Shown here piece by piece: positions 9,427-17,812 of a stretch of 64,000 bases of DNA (positions are counted from its first letter, which is position 1; every line of letters starts with the position of its first letter). This DNA is from Fontibacterium abundans (GTDB lineage: Bacteria > Pseudomonadota > Alphaproteobacteria > Pelagibacterales > Pelagibacteraceae): NCBI GenBank assembly GCA_965235095.1, contig OZ249405.1. One strand, written 5' to 3'. A model generated the notes under the pieces. It saw only the letters and a list, made by a program, of their open reading frames with translations. It searched no databases and was not told where the DNA came from. The position numbers and the translations under genes were made by a program.

Positions 9427-10598
9427 CGATCAATTTCCCCAAACACAATGTCCATTGAACCAAGTACGGCAGGAACGTCTGCTAGCATATGTCCTTTAAC
9501 TACATAATCCATTGCTTGTAAGTGCGCAAAACCTGGTGCTTTAATTTTGCATCGATAAGGCTTGTTAGAACCGTCTGCAATTAAATAAACTCCAAACTCT
9601 CCCTTTGGTGCCTCAACACAAGCATACACTTCGCCTTTTGGAACGTGATAACCTTCTGTAAATAATTTAAAGTGATGAATTAAAGCTTCCATAGATTTTT
9701 TCATAGCAGCTCTTGATGGAGGTGATACTTTACCATCTGTTGTCATTACAGGACCTTCTGGAAGACTTTTTATTGCTTCAATTATAATTTTTGTACTCTC
9801 GCGCATCTCTTCAATTCTGCAAAGATAACGATCGTAACAATCTCCATTTTTTCCAATAGGAATTTTGAATTTAAATTTGTCATATCCTTCATAAGGTTGT
9901 GATCTTCTTAGATCCCAAGCAATTCCAGATCCTCTTAGCATCACACCAGAAAAACCATGTGCAACCGCGTCTTGCGGACTTACAATTCCAATATCAACGT
10001 TTCTTTGTTTAAAAATTCTGTTGTCAGTTAATAGATTTTCCAAATCATCAATTACTTTTGGAAAATTTTTGCAAAAATCTAAAATATCTTCTTTAAGTCC
10101 AACTGGAAAATCTTGGTGAACTCCACCTGGTCTAAAATAGTTTGCATGCAAACGAGATCCTGAAACTCTTTCATAAAACACCATTAACTTTTCTCTCTCT
10201 TCAAATCCCCAAAGAGAAGGAGTTAATGCACCAACATCCAGTGCTTGGGTTGTAATATTTAAAATGTGACTTAGAATTCTTCCGATCTCACAAAAAATTA
10301 CTCGAATATGACTTCCTCGTGGCGGAACTTTAATGTCTAATAATTTTTCAATCGCAAGAGCGAATGCATGCTCTTGGTTCATTGGCGCAACGTAATCTAA
10401 TCTATCAAAGTAAGGAACGGCTTGAGTGTAAGTTTTGTTTTCAATTAATTTTTCTGTTCCTCGATGAAGCAATCCAATATGTGGATCTGCTCTTTCAATA
10501 ACTTCACCATCTAGCTCAAGAATTAATCTTAATACTCCGTGCGCAGCAGGATGCTGTGGACCAAAGTTTAGATTCATGGTTTTTGTTTCTTTTGCCAT
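9423..10598 (-). CDS. nuoD: NADH-quinone oxidoreductase subunit D
   Basis: 49-kDa-type subunit that forms the quinone site with NuoB and NuoH, 391 aa. It begins with the family hallmark NLNFGPQHPAAHGVLRL, containing the quinone-site histidine, and later has HIGLLHRGTEKL. It ends in VFGEIDR, where the C-terminal Arg is conserved in the family. The start shares one base with the nuoC stop. It descends from [NiFe]-hydrogenase large subunits but has no metal cysteines, as expected. Confidence 0.98.
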   Translation of the reverse strand: MAKETKTMNLNFGPQHPAAHGVLRLILELDGEVIERADPHIGLLHRGTEKLIENKTYTQAVPYFDRLDYVAPMNQEHAFALAIEKLLDIKVPPRGSHIRVIFCEIGRILSHILNITTQALDVGALTPSLWGFEEREKLMVFYERVSGSRLHANYFRPGGVHQDFPVGLKEDILDFCKNFPKVIDDLENLLTDNRIFKQRNVDIGIVSPQDAVAHGFSGVMLRGSGIAWDLRRSQPYEGYDKFKFKIPIGKNGDCYDRYLCRIEEMRESTKIIIEAIKSLPEGPVMTTDGKVSPPSRAAMKKSMEALIHHFKLFTEGYHVPKGEVYACVEAPKGEFGVYLIADGSNKPYRCKIKAPGFAHLQAMDYVVKGHMLADVPAVLGSMDIVFGEIDR

Positions 10599-11182
10599 TA
10601 CCTTTTGTCCGTTTCTTTTTTAATGTATTTTGTGCCTTCCCATGGGGACTCAAAATCAAAATCTCTGTAAGCTTGCGATAATTTTACTGGTTCATAGACA
10701 ACTTTTTTAAGCTCATCATCATATCTAACCTCGGTATGACCAGATAAAGGGAAATCTTTTCTAAGTGGATAGCCTTCAAATTCGTAGTCGGTTAGAATTC
10801 TTCTAAGATCTGGGTGGTTTGTAAATTTAATCCCGTACATATCAAAAGCTTCTCTTTCAAACCAATTAGCTACTGGAAAAATAGGCACCACACTTGGTAA
10901 AGCCTCATCTAATTTTACAGAAGTCTTAACTGTAATTCGGTTATTAAATTCGTGACTTAATAATAAATAGATAACATCAAATCTGTTAACTCGTTTTGGA
11001 TAATCAACACCTAAAATATCTATGAGCTGTCTAAATCTTAAATTTTTATTATCTCTTAGATAAACTAATAAACCTGGTAACTCCTCTGTAGATACCTCTA
11101 AAACTGGCTCTGAAAAATTTTCAGTAATATTTAAAGATTTAAATTCACTTTTTAAATTTGTATCCAGATTTACTTTTTGCAT
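10598..11182 (-). CDS. nuoC: NADH-quinone oxidoreductase subunit C
   Basis: 30-kDa-type subunit, 194 aa, a separate protein rather than the NuoCD fusion of enterobacteria. The family signature WFEREAFDMYGIKFTNHPDLRRIL is near residue 107, followed by GYPLRKDFPLSG. The N-terminal 45 residues are variable. Two bases separate it from nuoB and its stop overlaps the nuoD start by one base. It bridges NuoD and NuoI in the peripheral arm. Confidence 0.97.
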   Translation of the reverse strand: MQKVNLDTNLKSEFKSLNITENFSEPVLEVSTEELPGLLVYLRDNKNLRFRQLIDILGVDYPKRVNRFDVIYLLLSHEFNNRITVKTSVKLDEALPSVVPIFPVANWFEREAFDMYGIKFTNHPDLRRILTDYEFEGYPLRKDFPLSGHTEVRYDDELKKVVYEPVKLSQAYRDFDFESPWEGTKYIKKETDKR

Positions 11183-11184
11183 GA

Positions 11185-11703
11185 TTATCGCTCGATCGTC
11201 CCTTCTCTTCTAATCTTCTTTTGTAATTGTAATATTCCATACAACAAAGCTTCCGCAGATGGAGGGCAGCCTGGAACATAGACATCAACTGGAACTACTC
11301 GGTCGCAACCTCTAACTACTGCATAAGAATAGTGGTAATAGCCACCACCATTAGCGCAGCTTCCCATTGAAATAACATAACGCGGTTCTGGCATCTGATC
11401 GTAAACTTTACGAAGAGCTGGAGCCATTTTATTTGTTAAAGTTCCTGCAACGATCATAACATCTGATTGTCTTGGGGACGCTCGAGGAGCTGCTCCAAAA
11501 CGCTCAAGATCATATCGAGGCATAGATGTTTGCATCATTTCAACGGCACAACATGCAAGACCGAATGTCATCCAGTGTAATGATCCTGTTCTTGCCCAAT
11601 TAATTAAATTTTCGCTTGAAGTGGTAATAAAACCTTTTTCAGTAAACTCCTTTGCGAGCTCTTTAAATTCTTCTGGAACTTGATCTAATTTATTTTGTAT
11701 CAT
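11185..11703 (-). CDS. nuoB: NADH-quinone oxidoreductase subunit B
   Basis: Carries cluster N2, the last cluster before quinone, 172 aa from the chosen start. Ligands are the unusual adjacent pair C51-C52 (ACCAVEM), C116 (GSCANGG) and C146 (VPGCPPS). An in-frame start at 11730 is possible, but it would overlap nuoA by 31 bp. The ATG at 11703 forms an ATGA overlap with the nuoA stop, like the junctions nuoD/nuoE and nuoI/nuoJ in the same operon, so I prefer it. The motif content does not depend on this choice. Confidence 0.96.
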   Translation of the reverse strand: MIQNKLDQVPEEFKELAKEFTEKGFITTSSENLINWARTGSLHWMTFGLACCAVEMMQTSMPRYDLERFGAAPRASPRQSDVMIVAGTLTNKMAPALRKVYDQMPEPRYVISMGSCANGGGYYHYSYAVVRGCDRVVPVDVYVPGCPPSAEALLYGILQLQKKIRREGTIER

Positions 11704-12068
11704 TCCCAATCTAAAGCTCCTTTTTTCCACTCATAAACAAATCCAACTGTTAACGTTCCAATGAAAAGCATCATTGACCAAAAACCTAACGAACCGATTT
11801 GACCTAAAGTAATTGCCCAAGGAAAAAGAAATGCCACCTCAAGATCAAAAATAATAAAAAGAATAGAAACTAAATAAAAACGTACATCAAACTTCATTCG
11901 CGAGTCTCCAAAAGGTTCAAATCCGCACTCATATGCTGATAATTTTTCAGCATCGGGTTTACTTGGCGCACACAGAAAGTTAACGACGATGAAGGCTATT
12001 CCAATTCCAATTGCTACGAACAAAAAGATTAAAATAGTTAAGTAATTCTGTAAGTATTCGAAGAACAT
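11700..12068 (-). CDS. nuoA: NADH-quinone oxidoreductase subunit A
   Basis: First gene of the complex I operon, 122 aa, three helices. The loop SAYECGFEPFGDSRMKFDVRF (about residues 44-64) is diagnostic and holds the cysteine exposed in the deactive form of the enzyme. The 111 bp upstream (12069-12179) should hold the operon promoter. On the minus strand a TATTAT or TATAAG element at about 12077-12087 lies so close to the ATG that a transcript from it would have almost no leader. No convincing -35 is visible. Confidence 0.97.
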   Translation of the reverse strand: MFFEYLQNYLTILIFLFVAIGIGIAFIVVNFLCAPSKPDAEKLSAYECGFEPFGDSRMKFDVRFYLVSILFIIFDLEVAFLFPWAITLGQIGSLGFWSMMLFIGTLTVGFVYEWKKGALDWE

Positions 12069-12179
12069 TGGCCATTCTTATATAATAAGAATAAAAACAA
12101 CCAAACATTCAATTTGACACAACTGTGAATAGATTTTTAAGTAAAAATTATTGTTTTTAAAGGGGTTATTAAGAGGAAA

Positions 12180-12632
12180 TTATTTGTACTTTTCGATTTT
12201 TTCTTTCAATTCTTTATATTCTTCGCAATTACAAGTTTTTAGAACTTCTAATCTTTTTTTAGCCTCTTCAGGTCGTTTAGTTTGAAGATAAAGTTCTCCT
12301 AAATACTCATTAGCACCAGCATGTTTTGGATTAATTTTAAGAGCCGCTAGGTAAAATTTTTCAGCTTTATCGTATTGTTTTAAATTTCTTAATGAATAAG
12401 CGTAGTCATTTAAAATATCAGGGTTACTAGAGTTTTTACTATCTTTTAATAGCTCCTCTAACATTACAACTGCTTTATCAAACTTCTTACTTTTAATTAA
12501 AGTTTTTGCTTCAGCATAAGTTGGGTTTGTTTTTTTTATAACTTCAGGAGGAGGACCAGAATCTGCTGCTCTCACATTAACAGTATTGAAAGAAAATATA
12601 AGTAAAAGTGATAGAAATATTGTTTTTATCAT
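12180..12632 (-). CDS. Exported TPR-repeat protein
   Basis: 150 aa. Residues 1-22 form a signal peptide (short basic end, hydrophobic core LSLLLIFSFNTV, cleavage near VRA-AD). The rest is helical with about two to three tetratricopeptide repeats (for example YDKAEKFYLAALKINPKHAGANEYLGELY near 93-121). A CNC motif near residue 133 could be a disulfide or metal site. TPR proteins are protein-interaction scaffolds, so a periplasmic adaptor role is likely, but no partner can be named. It is divergent from the quinone reductase gene with only 32 bp between starts. Confidence 0.8.
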   Translation of the reverse strand: MIKTIFLSLLLIFSFNTVNVRAADSGPPPEVIKKTNPTYAEAKTLIKSKKFDKAVVMLEELLKDSKNSSNPDILNDYAYSLRNLKQYDKAEKFYLAALKINPKHAGANEYLGELYLQTKRPEEAKKRLEVLKTCNCEEYKELKEKIEKYK

Positions 12633-12664
12633 AAGAAAAATATGTTCTAATAATAATAATAAAA

Positions 12665-13639
12665 ATGGTTAAAGCAATCAGAATTACAGAAACCGGCAAT
12701 GCAAACGTAATGAAGTTTGTTGATGTTGAGCTTAAAAAGCTAGCTCCAAATGAAGTTTTAATTAAGAATCAAGCAATCGGTTTAAATTACATAGACGTTT
12801 ATCATAGATCTGGAACCTACCCGCTACCTCTACCAAACGGTATTGGGCTTGAAGCTGCTGGAGTAATTGAGGAAATTGGATCTGATGTAAAAGAATTTAA
12901 AGTTGGCGATCGTGTTGCTCATGCTGCAGCCCCTCCAGGATCGTATTCAGAAAAACAAGTTTACCCTCAAGAAAAATTAGTAAAAATTCCAGATTATATT
13001 TCTGATGAAATTGCATCGTGTATTATGCTTAAAGGAATTACATCTGAATATCTTCTTCATAGAGCTTATAAAGTTAAAAAAGATCAATTTATTTTATATC
13101 ATGCGGCAGCTGGCGGCGTTGGACAAGTATTGTGTCAGTGGGCAAAATCATTAGGATGTAAAGTTATTGGAACAGTTGGTTCAGAAGAAAAAGTTGCAAT
13201 TGCAAAAGAAAATGGATGTGATTTTGTAATTAATTATTCAAAGGAAAGTTTTTCACAAAAAGTTAAAGAAATTACAAATGGCAAAATGTTAGATGTTGTT
13301 TACGATGGTGTCGGCGCTAAAACATTTGAAGAATCTATTGAATGTTTAGCAATTCGTGGAACTATGGTTTCTTTTGGTAATGCCTCAGGATTAGTTGATA
13401 AAGTTGATCCTAAAAAACATATCGCACCAAAGGGATTGTTTTTCACACGTCCATCTATTGCTCATTATACAGTTACTAGAGAAGAATTAGTAAACAGTGC
13501 AAACACTGTATTTGAGGCAATCAAAACAAATAAATTTAAAATTAAAATATTTAAAAAATTTGCACTTAAAGATGCTGTTACAGCGCATGAAGAATTAGAG
13601 GCTAGAAAATTAACAGGCCCTGCTGTTTTAATTCCTTAA
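12665..13639 (+). CDS. qor: NAD(P)H:quinone oxidoreductase, zinc-independent MDR family
   Basis: 324 aa medium-chain dehydrogenase/reductase of the zeta-crystallin type, predicted to reduce quinones with NADPH in the cytosol. N-terminal GroES-like domain: NYIDVYHRSGTYPLPLPN and GLEAAGVIEEIGSDVKEFKVGDRV. Rossmann domain: HAAAGGVGQVLCQWAKSLG near residue 146. It lacks the structural-zinc cysteine cluster of alcohol dehydrogenases, as expected for this branch. The ATG follows five TAA repeats (12648-12662) with no Shine-Dalgarno sequence. The next gene begins 6 bp downstream. Confidence 0.9.
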   Translation: MVKAIRITETGNANVMKFVDVELKKLAPNEVLIKNQAIGLNYIDVYHRSGTYPLPLPNGIGLEAAGVIEEIGSDVKEFKVGDRVAHAAAPPGSYSEKQVYPQEKLVKIPDYISDEIASCIMLKGITSEYLLHRAYKVKKDQFILYHAAAGGVGQVLCQWAKSLGCKVIGTVGSEEKVAIAKENGCDFVINYSKESFSQKVKEITNGKMLDVVYDGVGAKTFEESIECLAIRGTMVSFGNASGLVDKVDPKKHIAPKGLFFTRPSIAHYTVTREELVNSANTVFEAIKTNKFKIKIFKKFALKDAVTAHEELEARKLTGPAVLIP

Positions 13640-13645
13640 TTAAAA

Positions 13646-14014
13646 TTGTCTGACAATAAAGAAAAAGAAATTATTGAAGTTAAAGAAGTAGAAGCTGAAC
13701 GAATTAATAATAACGAAACATTTAGACCTCGATTTAAAGCAATAAGCCTAAGCCCACTTTTTCTTGTTGGAATATTAATCTACGTAGTTACTGCGTTTTG
13801 GGGTTTATTTATTTGCTTTGATGTAGTGAAAGAAGTCTTTGGTCCCATCATTGCTTTTTTAGGATTAATATTTTTTCCATTCATACTCGCTCTTGCTCCT
13901 TGGTATGCAGCGCTAGCTAATCATGATTTTTATCCGCTACTGATTGTCTATGGTGGTGTAATTTTAGGAACTTTTTGTTTTAGATTTGCAATGAGGTCTA
14001 CGTTTAAGCGCTGA
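13646..14014 (+). CDS. Small three-helix membrane protein, unknown function
   Basis: 122 aa from a TTG start at 13646; no ATG is better placed. The first 30 residues are acidic and polar (many Glu/Lys/Asn), so the N-terminus is probably cytoplasmic. Three hydrophobic segments follow at about 34-58, 62-85 and 92-112, then a basic tail FRFAMRSTFKR. It starts 6 bp after qor and probably shares its transcript. No family is recognised. The stop lies 3 bp from the 3' end of the convergent tRNA-Thr gene. Confidence 0.7.
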   Translation: MSDNKEKEIIEVKEVEAERINNNETFRPRFKAISLSPLFLVGILIYVVTAFWGLFICFDVVKEVFGPIIAFLGLIFFPFILALAPWYAALANHDFYPLLIVYGGVILGTFCFRFAMRSTFKR

Positions 14015-14017
14015 AGA

Positions 14018-14093
14018 TGGTGCCCTAATACGGACTTGAACCGCAAACCTACTGATTACAAATCAGTTGCTCTACCAATTGAGCTATTAGGGC
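14018..14093 (-). tRNA. tRNA-Thr (anticodon TGT)
   Basis: Read on the minus strand, the full cloverleaf is present. Acceptor stem GCCCTAA pairs with TTAGGGC; the D arm is GCTC/GAGC. The anticodon stem ACTGA/TCAGT has loop TTTGTAA, giving anticodon TGT for ACA codons. The T arm has loop TTCAAGT, the discriminator base is A, and CCA is encoded at 14018-14020. Length with CCA is 76 nt. Confidence 0.97.
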
Positions 14094-14186
14094 ATTTAGC
14101 AAAAAGAAGATTTTAGTACATAACTTCAAATATAAAAACAAACATTATTTAATTTATATAAAACTCAAAAACTCACTATTTAAGGG

Positions 14187-14207
14187 TAAAATTAAGGAAT
14201 AATTTTA
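14187..14207. repeat. A/T inverted repeat (8-bp arms, 5-nt loop)
   Basis: TAAAATTA at 14187-14194 and TAATTTTA at 14200-14207 are perfect inverted arms around AGGAA. The stem has only A-T pairs, so it would be weak. It lies directly downstream of the stop of the barrel-protein relic and could be a leftover of that gene's terminator region. In DNA this AT-rich, chance is a fair alternative. Confidence 0.3.
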
Positions 14208-14208
14208 A

Positions 14209-14394
14209 TTAAAAAGTTTTATTATAGGAGATTGAAAACAGACTTGAATTTAAACTGTTATTTGTTGATTGAGTGTAAAAGAAGTTAAAATTTAAATCAG
14301 ATTTCTCATCTATATTTTTAGCAACATAACCAATTCCTGCTGTTAAAAAATCATCTTTAGTTTTTGGTAAAGTAATAGCTTTTTTTGCGCAAAG
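14209..14394 (-). pseudogene. Relic of an outer-membrane beta-barrel protein (C-terminal end only)
   Basis: The 302 bp between tRNA-Thr and the EamA gene hold a minus-strand open frame of about 62 codons with no start. It ends in a stop at 14209-14211. The translation has alternating polar/hydrophobic strands: LTAGIGYVAKN, then SDLNFNFFYTQS, then SSLFSISYNKTF, with a terminal Phe. This is the look of the last strands of an autotransporter-type or porin-like barrel, whose terminal Phe is the BAM recognition signal. Upstream the frame continues a few codons into the 3' end of the EamA gene and meets a stop. I infer a deletion remnant of a larger gene; the parent family is not identified. Confidence 0.45.
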
Positions 14395-14395
14395 T

Positions 14396-15292
14396 TTAAT
14401 GGTTACTACTAGAAATTTTTTTTGATTTTTGATTTAGGATTAGAACGCAACCAAAGATCAATACGGGTAGACCGATAATTAAATTATTAGTCCATTGTAG
14501 ACCTTCAAAAATGGTTGAAATAATTAAAGCAATAATTGGCATAATAACACCAATGTACCCTGCTCGAGCTGAACCAATGTTGTCTAATAATTTTAAATAT
14601 AAATAAAAAGCAACAACTGAACCGATAATCGATAAATATAAAAATGATAAAATATAAGAAATTGAATTATCAAAAATAATTTCTGCACCTCTAAATTTTG
14701 CAACGATGAGAGTAAATAATGATCCATAAAACATTCCATAGGCAATAGACTGAATAAATGGAATTTTATCTTTAGAGTTTTTTTGATGAATTAAGTTGCC
14801 GGTCGATGCCCAAAATGTTGCAATAAAAGATAAAATAATTCCAATGTGAGTTTTATCTTCTAATTTAAAATTTAATAATTCATTTCCAAAGATGATTAAA
14901 ATTCCAACAATTCCAAATCCTGCAGCAAATAAAGTTTCTTTTGAGCTTTTAATTTTAAAATAAATTCTCTCTCCCAGTATATTCATTATTAAAATCGTTG
15001 AAAAAGCGATGGTCACAATTCCACTAATTAAATATGTATTTGCTAGATAGAAGAATATGTAGTTCAGGGAAAATAAAGTTACCCCTAAAAGTAAAAACGA
15101 TAAATGTTGGTGAGGATTGAATGACATTTTTTTTTTAGAAAGTATTAAAAAAATAAAGACAATAATACTTGCTATAAAGAAACGGTAAAAAATTGAAATT
15201 AACGGATCTACGACCCCAAACTGAAATTTGATTAAATACCAAGTAGGAGACCAGCAAATTAAGGTGCTTATAAAAAGGACTAAATTTCGCAT
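14396..15292 (-). CDS. EamA/DMT-superfamily permease
   Basis: 298 aa, ten predicted transmembrane helices in two EamA repeats (about 5-135 and 150-288). The first repeat begins LVLFISTLICWSPTWYLIKFQFG, a typical EamA start, and the second has SFIATFWASTGNLIHQ. Members export or import amino acids, nucleosides or other metabolites; the substrate cannot be told from sequence. It is downstream of zapE on the same strand (27 bp gap). The C-terminus is short and basic (KSKKISSSNH). Confidence 0.85.
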   Translation of the reverse strand: MRNLVLFISTLICWSPTWYLIKFQFGVVDPLISIFYRFFIASIIVFIFLILSKKKMSFNPHQHLSFLLLGVTLFSLNYIFFYLANTYLISGIVTIAFSTILIMNILGERIYFKIKSSKETLFAAGFGIVGILIIFGNELLNFKLEDKTHIGIILSFIATFWASTGNLIHQKNSKDKIPFIQSIAYGMFYGSLFTLIVAKFRGAEIIFDNSISYILSFLYLSIIGSVVAFYLYLKLLDNIGSARAGYIGVIMPIIALIISTIFEGLQWTNNLIIGLPVLIFGCVLILNQKSKKISSSNH

Positions 15293-15319
15293 TAATGTAA
15301 ATTTCTTTTAAATTATTAT

Positions 15320-16375
15320 CTAATTACTTCTAGTTAATTCATTTAATCGACTTAGGGTTCTTTGAAATACTTTTTGTAGTTTTGTGCTACTAGTAAGCTG
15401 GTTGATTGGAACTGTTGCGGTTGCAACTAAGCTTAATTGATTGTCATAAATAATATCGATTAGATTTATAAATCGGTACTGTTCATTGATCAGTTCGTCT
15501 GTAAAATTTGGAATATTTTCAATAAAGAAAATTTTGGTAATTTTACAAATCTCTATGTAATCCTCTGACCCATAAGTTTGAAAGCATAAGTCTTTAAAAT
15601 CAAACTTTGCAATGCCTGAGACATAATTATCAATGATTAATTTTCTCCCCTTTATTTCTATCTCTTTAGTTTTAAATTGTTTACCGCTTAAGACGTTGAA
15701 CAGTACTTGGTTAAAGTTCTTTTTAGTTTGTGAGTCTTTAACGATAAAAAACCTATTCTGTTTATTTAAATAAAGTTCGCGGTAATCTTTTCCTGAATTT
15801 AATGAGTAAACTAAAGTGTTATCTTTAATATTTTCAATGTATGGAAGAAATTGATCTCTTTGTAGTCCACCTAAATACAAATCATCAGGTTTAACGTTAG
15901 ATGTTGTAATGATGAAAATATTATTAGAGAAAAATTGTTCTAATAACTTTCCAAGGATCATTGCATCTGCAATGTTAGTTATTTGAAATTCATCAAAGAA
16001 AATAATATCGAAGTCTTTTTTAAAAGTTTTAACGATTTTAGGTAAGGGATTACTTTCGTTTTTTAACTTATGAAGTTTATTGTGAATATCCACCATAAAC
16101 TTATTAAAATGAGTCTTAAGTACTCTTGGGTGATTTAAATATTCTAAAAAGAAATTAACAATCATAGTTTTTCCAGCACCTACATCACCATACAGATAAA
16201 ATCCTTTGGGTTTTTTGCTTTGAAAAATACTAGTGACTGACTTTAAAAATGATGGTTTTAATTGCTCCGTTAAAGTGTCTAAAGTTTTGATTAAATCTTC
16301 CTGATTTACGTTTTTCTGAAGGCTGTGTTTCTTAGTATATTTTTTAAATGCCTCAGTAATATTTAAATGGTACAT
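15320..16375 (-). CDS. zapE: Cell division protein ZapE / AFG1-like ATPase
   Basis: 351 aa P-loop ATPase. Walker A is GDVGAGKT at about 63-70, Walker B IIFFDEFQ near 130, and the sensor region IITTSN near 156. The family's N-terminal sequence (KPKGFYLYGDVGAG) and the GIAKFDFKDLC stretch near 255 match the ZapE/LACE1 group. In bacteria ZapE binds FtsZ at the constricting septum; mitochondrial relatives act in protein quality control. It starts 36 bp from nadK in divergent orientation, so the two promoters must overlap. Confidence 0.9.
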   Translation of the reverse strand: MYHLNITEAFKKYTKKHSLQKNVNQEDLIKTLDTLTEQLKPSFLKSVTSIFQSKKPKGFYLYGDVGAGKTMIVNFFLEYLNHPRVLKTHFNKFMVDIHNKLHKLKNESNPLPKIVKTFKKDFDIIFFDEFQITNIADAMILGKLLEQFFSNNIFIITTSNVKPDDLYLGGLQRDQFLPYIENIKDNTLVYSLNSGKDYRELYLNKQNRFFIVKDSQTKKNFNQVLFNVLSGKQFKTKEIEIKGRKLIIDNYVSGIAKFDFKDLCFQTYGSEDYIEICKITKIFFIENIPNFTDELINEQYRFINLIDIIYDNQLSLVATATVPINQLTSSTKLQKVFQRTLSRLNELTRSN

Positions 16376-16411
16376 TAGCTTAGTTATTAAAGGATTTTAA
16401 ATTTTTCACAA

Positions 16412-17185
16412 ATGCATAGATCGTATAATAAAATTCACGTAATTGCGGACTCAAGTCCAAACGCGCAGGCTGCAAAAAGATCTATTATTAAAAAATATAA
16501 AAATTATCCAATCAATGATTCGGATGTATTCATTGTACTGGGCGGTGATGGTTTTATGCTCGCTTCACTTAAAAAATATCAAAAATATAAAATTCCTTTT
16601 TATGGAATGAATAAAGGTAATCGTGGTTTTTTATTAAATAAATTCGATGAGAAAGATCTAATTAACAAAATTAATAAAGCCAATATTGCAGAACTTCATC
16701 CCCTTGAAATGTATGCAAAGAATAAGAATGGTAAAATTAAAACAGCCATTGCTGTAAATGAAGTATCTGTTTTTAGAGAGACCCGTCAGGCTGCAAAGCT
16801 TGAAATTAAGATTGATAACAAAGTTAGAATGAAAGAAATTATTTGTGATGGTACGCTTGTTGCAACGCCTGCAGGAAGCACTGCATATAATTTATCAGCA
16901 CGAGGTCCTGTATTAGATTTAGAATCTAATCTTTTAGCACTTACACCTATTTCTCCTTTTAAACCTAGGGGTTGGCGTGGTGCTAGTATTAACAATAATG
17001 CAAAAGTTTCTATTAAAAATTTAGATCCTAAAAAAAGGCCAGTAAGCGTTGTTGCCGACAATGTTGAATTTCGTCATGTTTTAAATGTGAATATTTATTT
17101 AAATAAAAATAAAACTTTTAGACTGTTGTACGATAAAAAATTTGGACTAAAAGAGAGAAACTTAGCTGAACAATTTAAATTTTAA
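16412..17185 (+). CDS. nadK: NAD kinase
   Basis: 257 aa enzyme that phosphorylates NAD to NADP. The catalytic GGDG motif is at 44-47 (IVLGGDGFML), and GNRGFLLN near 72 and NEVSVFRE near 116 are conserved. The NAD-binding TPAGSTAYNLSARGP stretch is around residue 151. The length matches short alphaproteobacterial NAD kinases. Its last 11 bp overlap the 3' end of the convergent sufA gene. Confidence 0.95.
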   Translation: MHRSYNKIHVIADSSPNAQAAKRSIIKKYKNYPINDSDVFIVLGGDGFMLASLKKYQKYKIPFYGMNKGNRGFLLNKFDEKDLINKINKANIAELHPLEMYAKNKNGKIKTAIAVNEVSVFRETRQAAKLEIKIDNKVRMKEIICDGTLVATPAGSTAYNLSARGPVLDLESNLLALTPISPFKPRGWRGASINNNAKVSIKNLDPKKRPVSVVADNVEFRHVLNVNIYLNKNKTFRLLYDKKFGLKERNLAEQFKF

Positions 17186-17510
17186 AAGATTCTCCGCAGC
17201 CACAACGTTCAGTTTCATTAGGATTGTTAAAGACAAAAGATGATGAGAATTTATCTTCTTTGTAATCCATCTTAGTTCCAAGCAAATACATAATAGCTTT
17301 TGGATCAATAAATACTTCAACGTTATTATCTTTAACCACTTCATCATTTGGAATAGTTTCTTTAAGATAAGTCATCTCGTATTCCATCCCAGCACATCCT
17401 CCAGATTTTACAGAAACACGAACACCTTTTACGCCGCTCTCAGCATTACTTAGAATTTCTTTAATACGCTTTGCAGCGTTATCTGAAATTGTGATTAATT
17501 GTTTTGTCAT
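17175..17510 (-). CDS. sufA: A-type Fe-S carrier protein SufA
   Basis: 111 aa HesB/IscA family carrier with the three conserved cysteines: C39 in SGGCAGM, and C103 and C105 in RCGCGESF. These ligands hold a cluster received from SufBCD and pass it to target apoproteins. Last gene of the iscR-suf operon; its start overlaps sufT by 4 bp. An ErpA-type role is also possible, since A-type carriers are hard to separate by sequence. The position in the operon favours SufA. Confidence 0.9.
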   Translation of the reverse strand: MTKQLITISDNAAKRIKEILSNAESGVKGVRVSVKSGGCAGMEYEMTYLKETIPNDEVVKDNNVEVFIDPKAIMYLLGTKMDYKEDKFSSSFVFNNPNETERCGCGESFKI

Positions 17511-17812
17511 ACGTTTAAAGCTAGTTTTGCAACTTCCGACATTTTACTCTTATCCCACGGCGGATCCCAAACAATTCGAACCACCACTTCATCGTAATGT
17601 CCTAAACTTTCAACAGCTTTCCTGACATTATTAGGAATACTTTGAGCTTCAGGGCAATTTGGAGAAGTCAGCGTCATGTCGATTTCGCAATTCTTATCCT
17701 TAAGCCTTACATCATAAATAAGACCTAACTCATAAATATCAACGGGTATTTCAGGATCAAAGATGGTCTTTAATTTATCTTTTATTTCGTCAATTTTTTG
17801 AGAATTATCCAT
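17507..17812 (-). CDS. sufT: SufT-like MIP18/DUF59 Fe-S maturation protein
   Basis: 101 aa, the DUF59 (MIP18) domain alone. Recognisable are IFDPEIPVDIYELGLIYDV (about 17-35), DMTLTSPNCPEAQSIP with the conserved Cys near 54, and VRIVWDPPW near 78. Relatives (SufT, YitW, eukaryotic CIA2) help mature Fe-S proteins but are not scaffold or desulfurase. It is embedded in the suf operon between sufU and sufA with one-base and 4-bp overlaps, which supports that role. Confidence 0.9.
   Translation of the reverse strand: MDNSQKIDEIKDKLKTIFDPEIPVDIYELGLIYDVRLKDKNCEIDMTLTSPNCPEAQSIPNNVRKAVESLGHYDEVVVRIVWDPPWDKSKMSEVAKLALNV

Noticed and set aside
11704..11730. nuoB start at 11730
   Set aside because: Makes a 31-bp overlap; ATG 11703 gives the ATGA overlap used throughout the operon.
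12114..12119. Perfect TTGACA on the plus strand in the nuoA upstream gap
   Set aside because: No -10 at 16-18 bp and no plus-strand gene follows until 12665; the flanking genes are on the minus strand.
14187..14207. Inverted repeat as an intrinsic terminator
   Set aside because: The stem has only A-T pairs and no clear T-run on the required strand; kept only as a low-confidence repeat.
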